Assembly: GCF_900660545.1 (NCBI RefSeq)
Contig: NZ_LR214986.1
Coordinates: forward strand, 922,660-986,659
Length of the DNA stretch: 64,000 bases
Source: Mycoplasmopsis cynos
GTDB taxonomy: Bacteria; Bacillota_I; Bacilli_A; Mycoplasmatales; Metamycoplasmataceae
Direction: 5' to 3'
The translations under genes and the position numbers were made by a program. Below the pieces are notes generated by a model. That model was not told the origin of the DNA. It worked only from the letters and a program-made list of their open reading frames with translations, and searched no databases. Below, piece by piece: positions 42,863 through 55,600 of the stretch. The first letter of the stretch is position 1, and every line of letters starts with the position of its first letter.

Positions 42863-44949
42863 AATAATTTTTTGGAATATTTATTTTTAAATCATTTGGT
42901 CTTTTTAAGTTTATGCATAGCTAGTACTTGACCAATTTGTCATAATCCACCAAATAATCAATATACTTGAACACCAGCACTAAATAATACCGTAATACCA
43001 GTAAAGATTATCATCATTATTTTTTGAGTTCTCTCTGATTTTTTAAGTGCTTGCTTTTCGCTAATAGACATTGTTCTATTATTCTTTTTACGGTTAAGTA
43101 GTTGCGGTAATAGTTGTGATAATAATTGAACTAGAATGGTAACTATTAAAATTCATAGATAAACAAATTCACCACTAGTTACCTTCTGTCATGAAACTGA
43201 TGAGAAGTTAATTCCTAATCAAAAAGTTTGCTTAATTTCAGGGATACTTTGAATAACTCTCCACATCGCAAAGAATATAGGCATTGAAAGTAAAATATTA
43301 GCAAATTGATCCATTGGATTTATATTATATTTACTATATAAAGCTTGAATCTCTTGGTTTTTCTTTATTTTCATCTGTTTATTATTTTCTAAACCAATAT
43401 ATTTTGCTTCTATTGCTGCTTTTTTACTTCTTAAACCTTCTTGGACTGATTGCATTACAGTTGATTTAAAAGACAATGCTAAAACAATTAAACGAGTAAA
43501 TATAACAGCAATTAAAATAGCGAAGATTGTTCCTCATCCATTTAATTCTGGCATTGCTTGTCTTAATGATTGAACAATTACCGATAATGGATAAACTAAT
43601 AAACCATAAAATGGTCCATATCCTCATGCTTGACCTCATGTTGTAATAGGTTTTTGAGCATAATCACCAGCGAAAGAAATATTTGTATAAAACTTGTTGG
43701 TTTTTACTTTTTCATTATGATTTTCAACATATTCTTCTAATGAAATATTTTTGTTTAAATCATATTTATTTTCTGAAGTTGAAATATCATCTCAACCTTT
43801 TGTAGCATTAGCATCTGCATTTCTATTAGGAGCTAATCCTAATTCGGTAATTCATGAAATCATTAAGTTTTGATAAATACCAATTAATGCATACTCTTCT
43901 TGGGATACTTTAAATAATTCATGAGTATTATTATTTGATATTTTTGTACTTCGATCTTTGATTTCACTAACTTTCTTTTTTAAATAATCGCCAAAAGATT
44001 CAAATGAACCACCAGTAATATTATTTAATCTTTTAATAAATTCACTTTCCTTTCCAAATGAATATTCATAAAAAGTATGTAATATATCTCTTGAAAATGC
44101 TCTATTAAGTAAATTTATTGAATCTTTATTATTTAAATCAATATTAGTTAGTTTATTTTTTGGAACAAAACCAATTTTTTGCAATCCAGTAATAAATGAA
44201 ACAGTATATTTCCCATCGTTATCTACATCTGCAACAGTTGTTTGTTGTTCTTTGCCTGATGCACCTATTGTTTTTTCAATATGAGTTTTCAAACTAATAA
44301 AATTATTTGTTGCATTAGGTACATAAGATAAAATAATTATTTCTGATTTCTCAACGTCATTTACATAAGAATATTGTTTTTCAGATTCATTTCTAAATAA
44401 TAATTTTCCATTTTTTTCTACAATATTATATTTATTTTGTTTTCCATTCTCATTATATTTTAATGATTTTAATTTCTCATTAGAAATATTTAAATTAATT
44501 GCGGATGAAAATGAACCTGACTGACCATATTGCCCACCATGGGCAATAACTTGATTTCTCAGCTTTGATAATATTTCTTTATTGTCAATCAAAATATTAT
44601 CATCAGCACTAAGTTTTAATACATCAACTGATAATTTAATTTGTTTTTTATTGTCGATAGTTCCATTATTTTTATAAAAATTAATATTATTTTTTATTTT
44701 TTCAGGTTTAAAAGTACTTACTTTAGGTGCTATTTCCTCTTCTTTTCTATAAAATTCGAGACTATTACCAACATTTGATGATGTTTTTATTACAAATGAT
44801 TGGACACACCCTGTTAATGTTATTGAAAATGCAATTAAATATAGAAGAATTTTTATTATCTTTCATGTTTTTTTAAAAACATCTTTTCTTTTTTCTCCTG
44901 GATCATTTGCATTATTCTTAAAATAGTTAAATAATTCTTTTTTTTGCAT
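42853..44949 (-). CDS. yidC: membrane protein insertase YidC
   Basis: Inserts proteins into the membrane, alone or with SecYEG. 698 aa: a basic N-terminus, a first helix with a lipobox-like ITLTGC ending at Cys48, a long extracellular region of about 350 residues, and the conserved five-helix core with MSFKSTVMQSVQEGLRSKKAAIEAKY (cytoplasmic hairpin), YNINPMDQFANILLSMPIFFAMWRVI and a final basic tail. TGA codons in helices are Trp. The large extracellular domain is longer than in the Bacillus Oxa1-like proteins but usual for mycoplasmas. It overlaps rnpA by 23 nt. Confidence 0.93.
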
Positions 44950-45268
44950 AAATCCTAAATTTCTCAAAAAGTTGTGCTACAGCCTCTTCTTTCTCTTTAA
45001 ATGAAGCCTGACAAAACTCTTTGCGGGCTATAAAAACAAAATGATATTTATATCCTAATATATCCATTTGATTTAAAATTGCTTTTATTTGCCGTTTGTT
45101 ATAATTGCGACCAACTGAGTTTTCAAATTTCTTAGGAATAGTAATTCCAATTTTAAATTCATTAGATTCTAAAAAATAGATAATTAAATATTTATTTGCG
45201 ACATATTTTTTATTATCAATAACTTTTTGAAAGTCTCAATTCTTTTTAAGTCGAAATTGTTTTTGCAT
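44927..45268 (-). CDS. rnpA: ribonuclease P protein component
   Basis: 113 aa basic protein that assists the RNase P RNA in tRNA 5' maturation. The motif SVGRNYNKRQIKAIL is the variant of the family RNxxKR signature, and the N-terminal MQKQFRLKKNWDFQKVI is typical. Lies 5 nt after rpmH; its 3' end overlaps the yidC start by 23 nt, an unusually long overlap that suggests coupling. Confidence 0.93.
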
Positions 45269-45273
45269 AATAA

Positions 45274-45420
45274 TTATTTATCAGAAACAGTAAGTCTTTT
45301 TCTTCCTTTTGCTCTTCTTGCAGCTAATACTTTTCTACCATTTGCAGTTTTCATTCTCGCTCTGAAACCATGAATTTTTGCATGTTTTCGTTTGTTTGGT
45401 TGATATGTTCTTTTACTCAT
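45274..45420 (-). CDS. rpmH: 50S ribosomal protein L34
   Basis: 48 aa, [20 protein letters not shown] followed by [21 protein letters not shown], a textbook L34. An AGGAGG site lies 5 nt before the ATG. Heads the rpmH-rnpA-yidC operon. In many bacteria dnaA is adjacent to rpmH; here the divergent neighbour is serS. Confidence 0.98.
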   Translation of the reverse strand: MSKRTYQPNKRKHAKIHGFRARMKTANGRKVLAARRAKGRKRLTVSDK

Positions 45421-45466
45421 TGTTCCTCCTGATTTTATTAAGTTTTTTTCTTATAAGTGCTTTAAT

Positions 45467-45472
45467 ATTATA
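45467..45472 (-). promoter_or_regulatory. -10 element for rpmH
   Basis: TATAAT on the minus strand, preceded by TTG, with a weak TTATAA -35 about 16 nt further up. The leader would be about 40 nt. Confidence 0.55.
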
Positions 45473-45593
45473 CAACAGAATTATATTTTTATAAATCATA
45501 TTAATATGTCCGTTTTTTATTTAAAATATGCATTTTTAGTTTAAGTAGAAATTTATTTTATAATATTAAATCAAATAAAATGCATTAATATTG

Positions 45594-45599
45594 TATAAT
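45594..45599 (+). promoter_or_regulatory. -10 element for serS
   Basis: TATAAT, 26 nt before the serS start and upstream of its GGAG site. No clear -35. Confidence 0.5.
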
Positions 45600-45625
45600 T
45601 TAAAAAGTAAAGAATAGGAGTTAAA

Positions 45626-46894
45626 ATGTTAGATTTAAAATTCGTTTTAATGAATCAGGAATATGTTAGAAAATCACTCTCTAATCGAGGTTTTGATATA
45701 GACATAGTTAATGAGTTGTTTGAAAAAGCTCAAAACCGTGGTCGGTTAATGTTTGATGCTCAATCTAAAAAAAGTGAACTAACAAGACTTTCTAAATTAT
45801 TTGCTCATTACAAAAATGAACCAAGAGCCTTAATTAATCTTAAAAATGAAATCGATCAAGTAAAAGCAGCTGAAACAAAATTAGCAGCTGATGTAGAAAC
45901 ATTAAATAAAAAAATTAATGATCTTTTGGTTATAATACCTAATTTACCACTAGATAATGTACCAATCGGTGAAAATGAAGACCAAAATGTTGTTTTAGAA
46001 ATGAATGATAGCATTGGAAGAGGATTAGTTAAAAATGTACTTCCACATTATGAAATAGCTAAAAGACTTGATATGATCGATATTGATAGGGCGGTTAAAC
46101 TATCAGGTTCACGTTATGTGATATATAAAAACACAGGTGCTAAATTAGTAAGAGCATTAATTAATTTTATGTTGGACTTACATCATGAAAAAGGATATCA
46201 AGAATTTTGTACACCAGTTATTGTAAATGAAAATATTTTGTTTGGTACTGGACAATTACCTAAATTTAAAGATGATTTGTATAAATTAGAAAATTCAAAT
46301 CAATATTTAATTCCTACCGCCGAAGTTACTTTAACAAATATTCATAACAATGAAATTATTGACTTATCAAAACCTTTTAAGGCGACTGCATATACAGAAT
46401 GTTTCAGATCAGAAGCTGGTAGTTCTGGTAAAGATACAAGGGGTTTGATTCGTCAACATCAATTTAAGAAAATAGAATTAGTAAAAATAACAAATGAAGA
46501 AACAGCAATGTCAGAATTTCGTTTAATGCTAAATGATGCTAAGGAAGTTTTAGAAAAACTTCAAATACCTTATCGTTCAGTGCAATTATGTACTGGTGAT
46601 TTAGGTTTTTCAGCAAGAACTACAATTGATTTAGAGCTTTGATTACCGTCTGAACAACGTTTTAGAGAAACTTCAAGTGTTAGTTATATGGGTGATTTTC
46701 AATCAAGAAGAGCAATGATAAGATATAAAGATTCAAATGGCGAAACCAAATATGCACACACTATGAATGGATCAGGTCTAGCGGTTGATAGGGTAATTGC
46801 TGCATTATTGGAAATATATCAAAACGAAGATGGAACAATAACTATTCCAGAAGTGTTAATTCCTTATATGGGCGGAATGAAGGTTATTAAATAA
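45626..46894 (+). CDS. serS: seryl-tRNA synthetase
   Basis: Class II synthetase, 422 aa. The N-terminal coiled-coil arm that grips tRNA-Ser spans about 30-100. Motif 2 is [25 protein letters not shown] and motif 3 includes [17 protein letters not shown]. One TGA (46640-46642 region) is Trp. A GGAG site lies 7 nt before the ATG. Its stop overlaps the following HAD gene by 1 nt (TAATG), so that gene is probably translated by re-initiation. Confidence 0.97.
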
Positions 46895-47727
46895 TGAAAA
46901 GAGCATTTGTTTTTGATCTAGACGGAACGTTATTAACATCGCAAAATAGAGCACATCCAAATACTATTGAAGCACTAAAGAAACTAAGAGAATTAAAACA
47001 TATAAACATTATCGCTACCGGTAGAGGTCTAATTAGTATTCTACCGCTGCTTGAAAATAGAGCTATTGATCATATTGATTATATAATTTGTTCTAATGGG
47101 ACTTTAATTTATAATGTTAAAACTAAAAATTATGAATTATTAGGTACATTAGATCCAAAAATCTTCGAAATTGTTTATGAAAAATTCATTAAATTTCAAT
47201 CTATTCTTCGTGTTGATGCTATTAAAGAAGATCAAACAATTTTCCCAAATAATCAAGTTCCTGAGTGACTTAAAAAGTTCTTAATTATGGATACCGATGT
47301 GAAAAAGATTGGTAGTGAAGAAAAAATGCGTCAAATAGTTTATAATCCAAATTCAATTTTAACTCAAATGGCTTTAAGAAATGATCTTCCTATTGCAAGA
47401 GAAGTTACTGATGAACTTAGAGAAGAATTAAAAAATTACAATTGTGATGTCTTTCTAACAAATTCAGTTTACACTGATATTAATCCTAAAGATGTTTCAA
47501 AACTAAATGCCTTAAAACATCTTTCTAAAAAAATAAATGTTAAACTTAAGAATATGTATGCATTCGGTGATAGCGGCAATGATGTTGATATGCTAAAAGG
47601 TGTAGGTTATGGCGTAGCTATGGGGAATGCTACAGATGAAGCTATGCTTGCAGCGAAAGAAATAATTAATCATCATAACTCTGATACTATCGCGAGGTTT
47701 ATTAAGAAGATTTTAAATGATATTTAA
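46894..47727 (+). CDS. Cof-type HAD-family hydrolase
   Basis: 277 aa. Haloacid dehalogenase motif I is FDLDGTLL at 7-14, motif II is a Thr in NIIATGRG, and motif IV is FGDSGNDVDML near 227. The Cof subfamily (type IIB cap) dephosphorylates sugar phosphates and cofactors such as FMN or PLP; the substrate here is unknown. One TGA (47266-47268 region) is Trp. Translationally coupled to serS and followed by a terminator. Confidence 0.93.
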
Positions 47728-47772
47728 AAAACACACATATGGTTAAATTTATCAACCATTGTGTGTTTTTTA
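47726..47772. terminator. bidirectional terminator
   Basis: AAAAAACACACA pairs with TGTGTGTTTTTT, and further inner bases pair (GGTTAAAT with ATCAACC). It separates the two HAD genes. Confidence 0.85.
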
Positions 47773-47794
47773 ATGTTTGATTTTATTTTTAGAG

Positions 47795-47800
47795 TATAAT
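47795..47800 (+). promoter_or_regulatory. -10 element with start point at the ATG of the second HAD gene
   Basis: TATAAT ends 6 nt before the start codon; no ribosome site is present. A leaderless message is likely. Confidence 0.6.
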
Positions 47801-47806
47801 AATTCT

Positions 47807-48619
47807 ATGAAAAAACCTAAAATAATTTTTATAGATCTAGACGGCACTACACTTGATGGGCCAGGTGAAAAGTTCTGAGAAAAAGAGCCGACCGAATACA
47901 CAAAAAGTGTTATTAATAGACTACAAAGTCAAATACCAGTAGTTGTCTCAACAGGTAGAGGGGTTAATGATAAAACATTAAATATTGTAAGAAAATTAGG
48001 TAGTGAAACATATATTGCTTGAAATGGTGCTCAAACTGTTGAAAATGGCGTTGTTGTTAAGAAACATATAATTGATAAAGATATTTCGCAAGAATTATTT
48101 AATGAAATTAGAAAGAATAAATGTTTTGTTGTTTATAACTCAAATGTTAAATACTATGCTTTTGTTAAAAACTGATTTTACAAACTCCTAATGGGATTTG
48201 GAAAAAAATCAGCCAAAAAATATAATGAATATAAAAATGATTTTGATGTTTATAAAGCCTTAATTTGAAGTTTATCAAAAACAAAAATCAAAAAGCTTGC
48301 TGAGAAATGAGGAAAAATGTTTGAAGGCAAGTTAGAAGTTTCATTAAGTGGATCAAATAATGTTTTGGAAATCACTGCCGCTAATGTTTCAAAAGGCAGT
48401 GCAGAGGTTGATTTTTGCTTATCAAAAGGCATTGATCCAAGTGAAGCAATTCACTTTGGTGATTCAATGAACGACTCATCAGCAAAGGGCAAAATTGGAA
48501 AATTAATAGCTATGGCTAATTCGGTTGAAGAATTAAAACAAATGGCTGATGATATCACAGAACATGAATGTAATAACTCAGGTTTAGCAAGATATCTTGA
48601 AAAGAATTTTTTAAAATAA
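47807..48619 (+). CDS. Cof-type HAD-family hydrolase, second copy
   Basis: 270 aa. Motif I is FIDLDGTTLDG at 8-18, motif II VVVSTGRG near 48, and motif IV HFGDSMNDSS near 222. Similar in fold to the preceding gene but clearly diverged, so this is a paralogue, not a recent duplicate. Several TGA codons encode Trp. The transcript probably begins at the start codon. Substrate unknown. Confidence 0.92.
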
Positions 48620-48642
48620 TTAATATGATTAAAATTTTATTA

Positions 48643-48678
48643 ATGAAAATCACGCGCTTAATTACACGTGATTTTCAT
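48643..48678. terminator. bidirectional terminator
   Basis: ATGAAAATCACG pairs with CGTGATTTTCAT. It lies between the HAD gene and the convergent ABC ATPase gene. Confidence 0.85.
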
Positions 48679-48681
48679 TTA

Positions 48682-49680
48682 TTATTCTTTTCATTCCAAA
48701 TCTTTAGGGTGTTTAGGAAACTTATTTTCTACAACACTTTTTATTTTTCCATTTTTAACAGTTATTATTTTTGAAGCAATATTAGCAATGTGTGGGTTAT
48801 GGGTAACCATGACAATTGTTGTTTTATATTTTCTATTAATTTCAAATAAATAATTAAGTACTAATTGTGTTGTTTGCTCATCAAGAGCTGCAGTAGGCTC
48901 ATCAGCGAAAATTATTGATGAATTCTTAGCTAGCGCTCTCAAAATCGAGATTCTTTGTTGTTGTCCTCCTGACATTTGAGATGGATACTTATTCTTAACA
49001 TCATCCATACCAAATTCAGAAAATAACTCATGAATATCTAATTTCTTATTTTTATCTTTTTGTAGATATGCACCAGTTTGAACGTTATCATATCCTGATA
49101 AATTTTGTAATAAATTATAATTTTGAAATATAAAACTAACATGCTTTCTTCTAAATAAGGTAAGTTGTCAATCACTTAAATAAGGTAAATTAGTGTCACA
49201 AACAACAACGTTTCCTTTTGAAGGTCTGTCAAGTCCACTGATAAGGTTTAATAAAGTACTTTTTCCTGATCCAGACTTACCAAAAATCATAACAAATTCG
49301 CCTTGTTTTATTTCTGCTGAAACATTTCTAAGAACTTTTGTAACAGAATTACCTGACAAATAATATTTACTCACATTTTGCACTTCAATAATATTTTTAT
49401 TTGAATTTTTAAGGCTAATAAATTCATCCTTATATCTTTTTCTTTTTGCAGCATTATGTAATTTTTTAGCAATATATCTATCTACTACAATCTCTAATCC
49501 ACCTTCTTCATCTAAAACATCAAAAACATTTTTTTTGGTTATTTTTACACCTGATGTTTTCTTGCTTAAAACAACATTCCCCTCATCGTTTTGAGTTTCT
49601 TTTTGATGCAAATCATTATCTTTATTAGAACTTAGTTTTTTAAATTTTGATCAAAACGCTTTTGTAAAAAACTTTTTCAT
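48682..49680 (-). CDS. ABC transporter ATPase (MacB/LolD type) with N-terminal extension
   Basis: 332 aa. Residues 1-97 are a basic, Lys-rich extension not found in small LolD-type ATPases. The ABC domain follows: Walker [12 protein letters not shown]-loop FIFQNYNLL, signature [15 protein letters not shown], Walker [14 protein letters not shown] and THNPHIA. The QQQR signature and FADEPT are typical of ATPases that pair with FtsX-like permeases. It starts 1 nt after the giant permease gene and is certainly its partner. Such pairs extrude lipids, peptides or lipoproteins, or power signals; no substrate can be read here. Confidence 0.9.
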
Positions 49681-49681
49681 A

Positions 49682-52600
49682 TTATTTACCTTTCAATAAA
49701 TCTATTGCCTTTACTTTATTTATACCGTATCATGATAATAATGATGTAATCAAGAATACACCAAATACAACAGATACAGTCGCTAGCACATTAAACACTG
49801 AAATTGATAATGGAATTGAGATAGATGCAGATATAGTTAAGAATGAACTGAAAATACTCATAAATCCAAATGCCAATGGAAATGCAAATATTAATGAAAC
49901 TATAATAAATGGAATATATATTCCGAAAAATATTAAGATTTTTTCTTTATTTGAATAACCTAGAATACTTCAAATTGCTATGTTTCTTTCGTTTTCATTT
50001 ATTAATATTGTTGAAATAATAACAAGAATAATTATAGCAATTGCAAAACAAAGTATTGTAACTATTGTAACTATAATCTGCACTGTCTTTGCAATTGATA
50101 AGGTAAATCCGATTTCAATATCTTTTGATTCTAATGTGTATGCACTTGGTATAAATAATTTACCATCAAAAACTTCTGCAAATGCTTTTATGTAAATATC
50201 AGGATTGTTTTTTGCTTCTTCATAAAACTTTTTATAATCATCTCTTTTTGGATCAAAGTTTTCACTTAAGAATTTACCAATTTGATTATCACTATATCCT
50301 AATCTAGCTAAAATTCCTTCACTTGAATTAGGATTTGTTGTTTTTGAACCAAATAATCCATCAAAGAAATCTTTTTTATCTTTTGAACTTAAGTTCTCAA
50401 TATTAAAACTATCTATACTTCCTGAATAACCAGAAGGTGTATATAAAGAAGTTGATAAGATTAGTTGAACTGGTAATTTATCAGTTGAAAAAATACCATT
50501 GAATTTATAATTTTCTTCATTAAAGTTTTTAGGTAGATTTGGTTTATTTTTATTATCCTTATTATCATTAATTTTAGCTAGCTTTTTGTTAATTAACTCA
50601 TCAAAGCCAAGAATTTTATCTGCTGCTAATTTAGGAATAATAAATTCATTGTTTATAAAAGTTGGGTTGTATTCATAAACATAAAATGTATACTCTTTTT
50701 CAGACGGTTCATCCTTTAAAGTTGGTTTTTTAGTTTTCTTACCATCGATTCTATCTTTTATTTTCTTTGTAAATCTATCGATTTTGTTAGTTATTTTCAA
50801 CTTAATTTGATCACCATATTTCAAATTAAACTTGTTCTTAGAAACATTATTAATAATTAAAGGAATTGGTTTATCAATTGATGATCCATTACGTTTAAAT
50901 TCATCTTCTATTTTATATAAAAGATTTTCATTATTTGAACTAACTATTTTAATTTGTTTCGAATTACTTTTATATCCATATAATCTAATATCTTGCTTTT
51001 GGTATGAAGAATCAAGATATGTATAAGTTTCATTAGTATCTGGATTTAGAATAATTCCATTAAATGAAACGAAATAATCTCTAACATCTGTGTGTTTTTC
51101 TATTCATTTGTATCCTGCTACAAGAAATTTACGATATTCATCACGGTATTGATTAGTTGATATAACTTTGTGGTTGTATGTTTTTTGAATGTTATCTCAT
51201 TTTAAATAGAAGAATTTCCCATTAATAATATTATCTTTATTTGGAACATATTGGAAAAATTCATAGACCTTATTTTTTACAGTTTCATTAATATCAATAA
51301 CATTAGAATCAACTAATTTACCTTCTTTATTCTTTATTTTCTTAAACACAAGGTTTTTTTGAGATTTTGTTAAGGCGTATCCCACTTTGTCTCTTAATTG
51401 AAGGATTCTTGCCTTTTGAGTATCAGGCAGAGAATTATAAATTATTTCAAAGGGATCAACTGAAACACTTGAATCAATCTTAATATTAACTGAAAATTGT
51501 GTTATAACATGGCCATCAAATTCAGATGGAATTCCATTCTTATTTTCAACATTCACAGCGCTTGACTTACCTGCTGCAAAATAGTCAGATTGATATTGAT
51601 TCAATTCTGTAATTTTTCCAATTGGAACATAGAGTGTTCTATCTAAATCATCAATCGTAAATGGATTATATAAACCACCCTCTTTCGTTGGAGAAACTAA
51701 GTCAAATTTATAATTATATTTTCTATTTACATATGTTTCATTAATAGATTTTTCAAACACACCGAATGTACCAAATCCAATTATTGTTGTGATACTTGCT
51801 AATATTACTGAAATAGCAAATGAAGTTAATTTTCAAAAACTATTAAATATTAATGATGCGCCAAACTTTGTTTTTATATTAAATTTACTAAATGTTTTTT
51901 GATACTTATTATGAAGTTCATTTACATTAACATCAACAATACCAGACATTAAATCAATTGCTTTATATCTCAATGATCTTAAAGCAATAAAAATGATTAA
52001 AATTGTCATTGTTAATAAAGGAATTAATAAGCTAATTATCAATGTTATTGGGTTAAATGACAATGTTTCTATCGGAACAGTTCAATAACTTTCTAAAATT
52101 CTTATTCCTTTACCTTGCAACATAAATCCAGTAATATATCCGATAATATCACCAATAACAATGGTAAAAATCGCGAACACAGATAATGAAGCTGCGATTT
52201 GCAATGGTGTATAACCTTGAGCAATTAAAATACCGATGACTTTATTTTTATTTGCTATATATCTTTTAATAATAAATATTACAGAAATAGTAACAAGAGA
52301 TATTAAAATAGCTAAAAGAATATTAGATGTATATGAAACAGAACCAATAATTTGCTCAATTGTTCTAATTCTTAAACTTCTTTCAGGGTTAATAGGGTCT
52401 AATTCGTTATATAAGTATGTTCTTTGTAATTTCGCAACATCATCGATATTGCTTTGAACGAATGTTTCAAGATTATTTTTAAAATTGTTTAAATTTTCAT
52501 CAGCTTTACCATCGTATTTAATTGTTAAATATTCTTTAACAACGGTTCCTCTAAATGCTTGACGGATTCTATCAAAACCATTGTCATTTACATAAACAAT

Positions 52601-55600
52601 TGCTTGATCTTTGGTATTTATTTGTAAATTATTTTCATCTAAAATTGGATAAAAGTAATCAAATGAAATATCTTCTCCAACAATTATATATTTAGAACCA
52701 TTAACATTCAAGGTATATTTGTCAGGTAAAATTGATAACAATTGATTTAACTCGATCGGGTTCTCAGGAATGCTTCCTTCATATATTTCTTTATTATTAT
52801 TCTTTAAAAATGCATAATTTACTTTTGCTATATACGAAGCTGGTTGATTAAATCTTAAAATATTATTTGACTTAGTTAATCCAGTAATTGAGCTTAAAAC
52901 AGCATCAAAAAATTGGTATAAATCAATATCAAAGAACTTATATTTTTTATTGGTTTTATCTTTTTTATATTCGTCTTCTAATTTAACAAAAATATCATTA
53001 TCAATGGCGACACGATAGACAAAATCTTTTTCAACTACGGGAACATATACACTTTCTTTAGTAAAACTCTTCACAAATTCTTTTACTAATTTTTCATCTT
53101 TTAAAAATTCTTCAAAATTAATTAATTTATTTTGAATAAAATAAGCTAAGTTTGAATTATTTTGAGAAGAACTTCCTGTGTTATTTGTATCAACCAATGT
53201 TCATATTAACACTTGTGGAAATAATTTACGCAAAATACCATTAACCAAAACATCAGAAATTCCAATGCTTTCAAATGAAGTATTTGCATAATCATTGTAT
53301 AAAATTTTTCTTAATGCATCAATATTATTTTTAATTACGTCTCTTTGTAAAAAATTATTAATAAATTGATCAATATATAAACTAAAAATACTTGGATACT
53401 TAATTTTAATGCCTTTATATGTTTTCGCTTCATTATCAAGTGGATTAAATTTCAATGACGCTGCTATATATGAAATTGTTTGTGTAATTATAAAACTATT
53501 ATCTTCTATAAAGTTTTTAAATTCTGGATATTTTTTAGCTAGTTCGGCTAGTTTTAAATTTTTATACTCTCCTTTAACTTTTTCAAATAACAGATTTCTC
53601 ATTGCTCTTGGATTAGCTAGCGATCTTGAAATACCAAATCCTGTTTCATTAAATCCAACTATGTTTTGAGCAGATGGCTTAAATAAATCAAATGAATTAA
53701 ATAATTCTACAATTTCTTTATCATTAGCAAATGATAGGAAATCATTAGCAAATGATGTTGCTTTATCAAATGAAATTTTATTATCTTCAAATATCTTAAA
53801 TCATATTTTAACAATTGGAAAAATATCTTTTAAGTATGAGTAACTACCATAATTACTTTTTAATAATTGACTAAGTAATTTTGACGAAACTATATTAAAA
53901 ATGCTTGAAACATTTATGTTTTTATATGTGTCTAATTCTAAACTTAAACGTGCAAAAGAATTATTTAAATTATCAATAGCAATTTCTGTACTATCATTTT
54001 TAAATATATTTATAATTTCTTTTCATTCTTTAACTTTAGCTTTAATATCTGAAATTTTTATTATATTGTTTTGCTTAATATTTCAACCAAAGTAAGCTAA
54101 AGCGATTTGTTGATATTCATAAACTCATTTTGAGGCATCAACATCAACTGTTTGCTTATCTAAAAAGTTTATAAAGTTCTCAATACTTAAAAATACCTCA
54201 TTGCTGCTATTTTTAAGTATTTCATTTTTAGAATTAATATCTTTTTTATTTAATGAATTCGACTTATTTGTCAATAAATTAATTAACTCAAAAAAACCAA
54301 TTTTATCATTATCAGATGTAGGAATTGTTAAAAACTTATTTTCAGCAATTTCAATGCTTGATCCTTTTGATGATAAATTAAACATTTTTATAAGTTCTTC
54401 TTTAACTCTTTTATTCGAACCAGGTATATTGAAATTTCCTTTTAAAAATGCAAATATAATATCATCAAAATCTAATGAAGTTAAAAGTAAATTTCTTTTT
54501 ACAGTATTTGATGAATTCAATATAGCATTAAATTCTTCTTCTTCATATGAAAATGTTTTTTCGCTCTTTTTTTGATTCAACACATTAATAAATGTATTAA
54601 AATCAAAATTTCTAATAAAAAACTTAGCTCCATCTAAAATGTTCTTGTAAGCATTCTTATCATCATTTTTATATGCATTTAATGAACCTAATAAATCCTT
54701 CGCTTGTCCAGGAAGAAATGATAATAATAAATTGATTGGATTATTTTTGTTAGAAAAGTTTTTTAAATAAGAAACATCAATATTATCTAATAATTTAATT
54801 AAAGCTTCTTTAAATTCTTTTTGTTCAATTCCTCTTAAAACAGCAAGCATAATATCATAAACACTTAATTTTCTTGTGTATTCGATACCATTAATAACTT
54901 TTACCTTGTTGTGCTGTGTTAAAAAGAATTCATTTGTATAATCAGTTATTTTTCTATAGTTTATTGAATTAATTAAATCTTTTAGAATTAATAAAAATTT
55001 ATTAACATCTTTTGATATTTTTAAGACTTCAAATATTGATGCAAAATCTAAAGCTTTATTTCCAGAAAGTAGTGAAATAAAGTTAAAAAGATTATCTATA
55101 TTTTGAGCTATATATTTTCTTTTTTCCTCTTCTGTATTATTTTTTTCATTAACTTTTTTTATTATATTATCAATAAATTCAATTAAAAATTTTCTTAAAT
55201 AATCACCATTTGAATCATGTGTTATTTCATAAATTCCATCTAAAATAATTTTAGGTAAAACATTGAAATTAATTAATCCACTTGAAAAAACTTTAGCAAA
55301 ATTGTTTTTATTAAATGTTGTTAAAAGTGCTTTTACAAACACTAATCACGTATCCTCTTTAATAAAACCTTCACTATAAAATGTTGAATTCAAAATGTTT
55401 TTTTGTAATCTTTCCACTCCTAAATTTAAAACATTTTCATTAAGAGCTTGGTTTACAACTTCCACATCTGGTCCTCTAAAACCAAATGGAACAAAAACTG
55501 AATTTGTAAAATCTGGAACTTTTTCAACAAAACCATTTTCGTTTATTTTTGCTTTTAAAGTTAATTTATTATTGGTTAAATAGTCTTTTAAATTATTTCT

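Noticed and set aside
53720..53757. Short direct repeat in the giant permease as a recombination site
   Set aside because: It is a small in-frame duplication (about 15 bases) that adds a few residues; no further copies were noticed.
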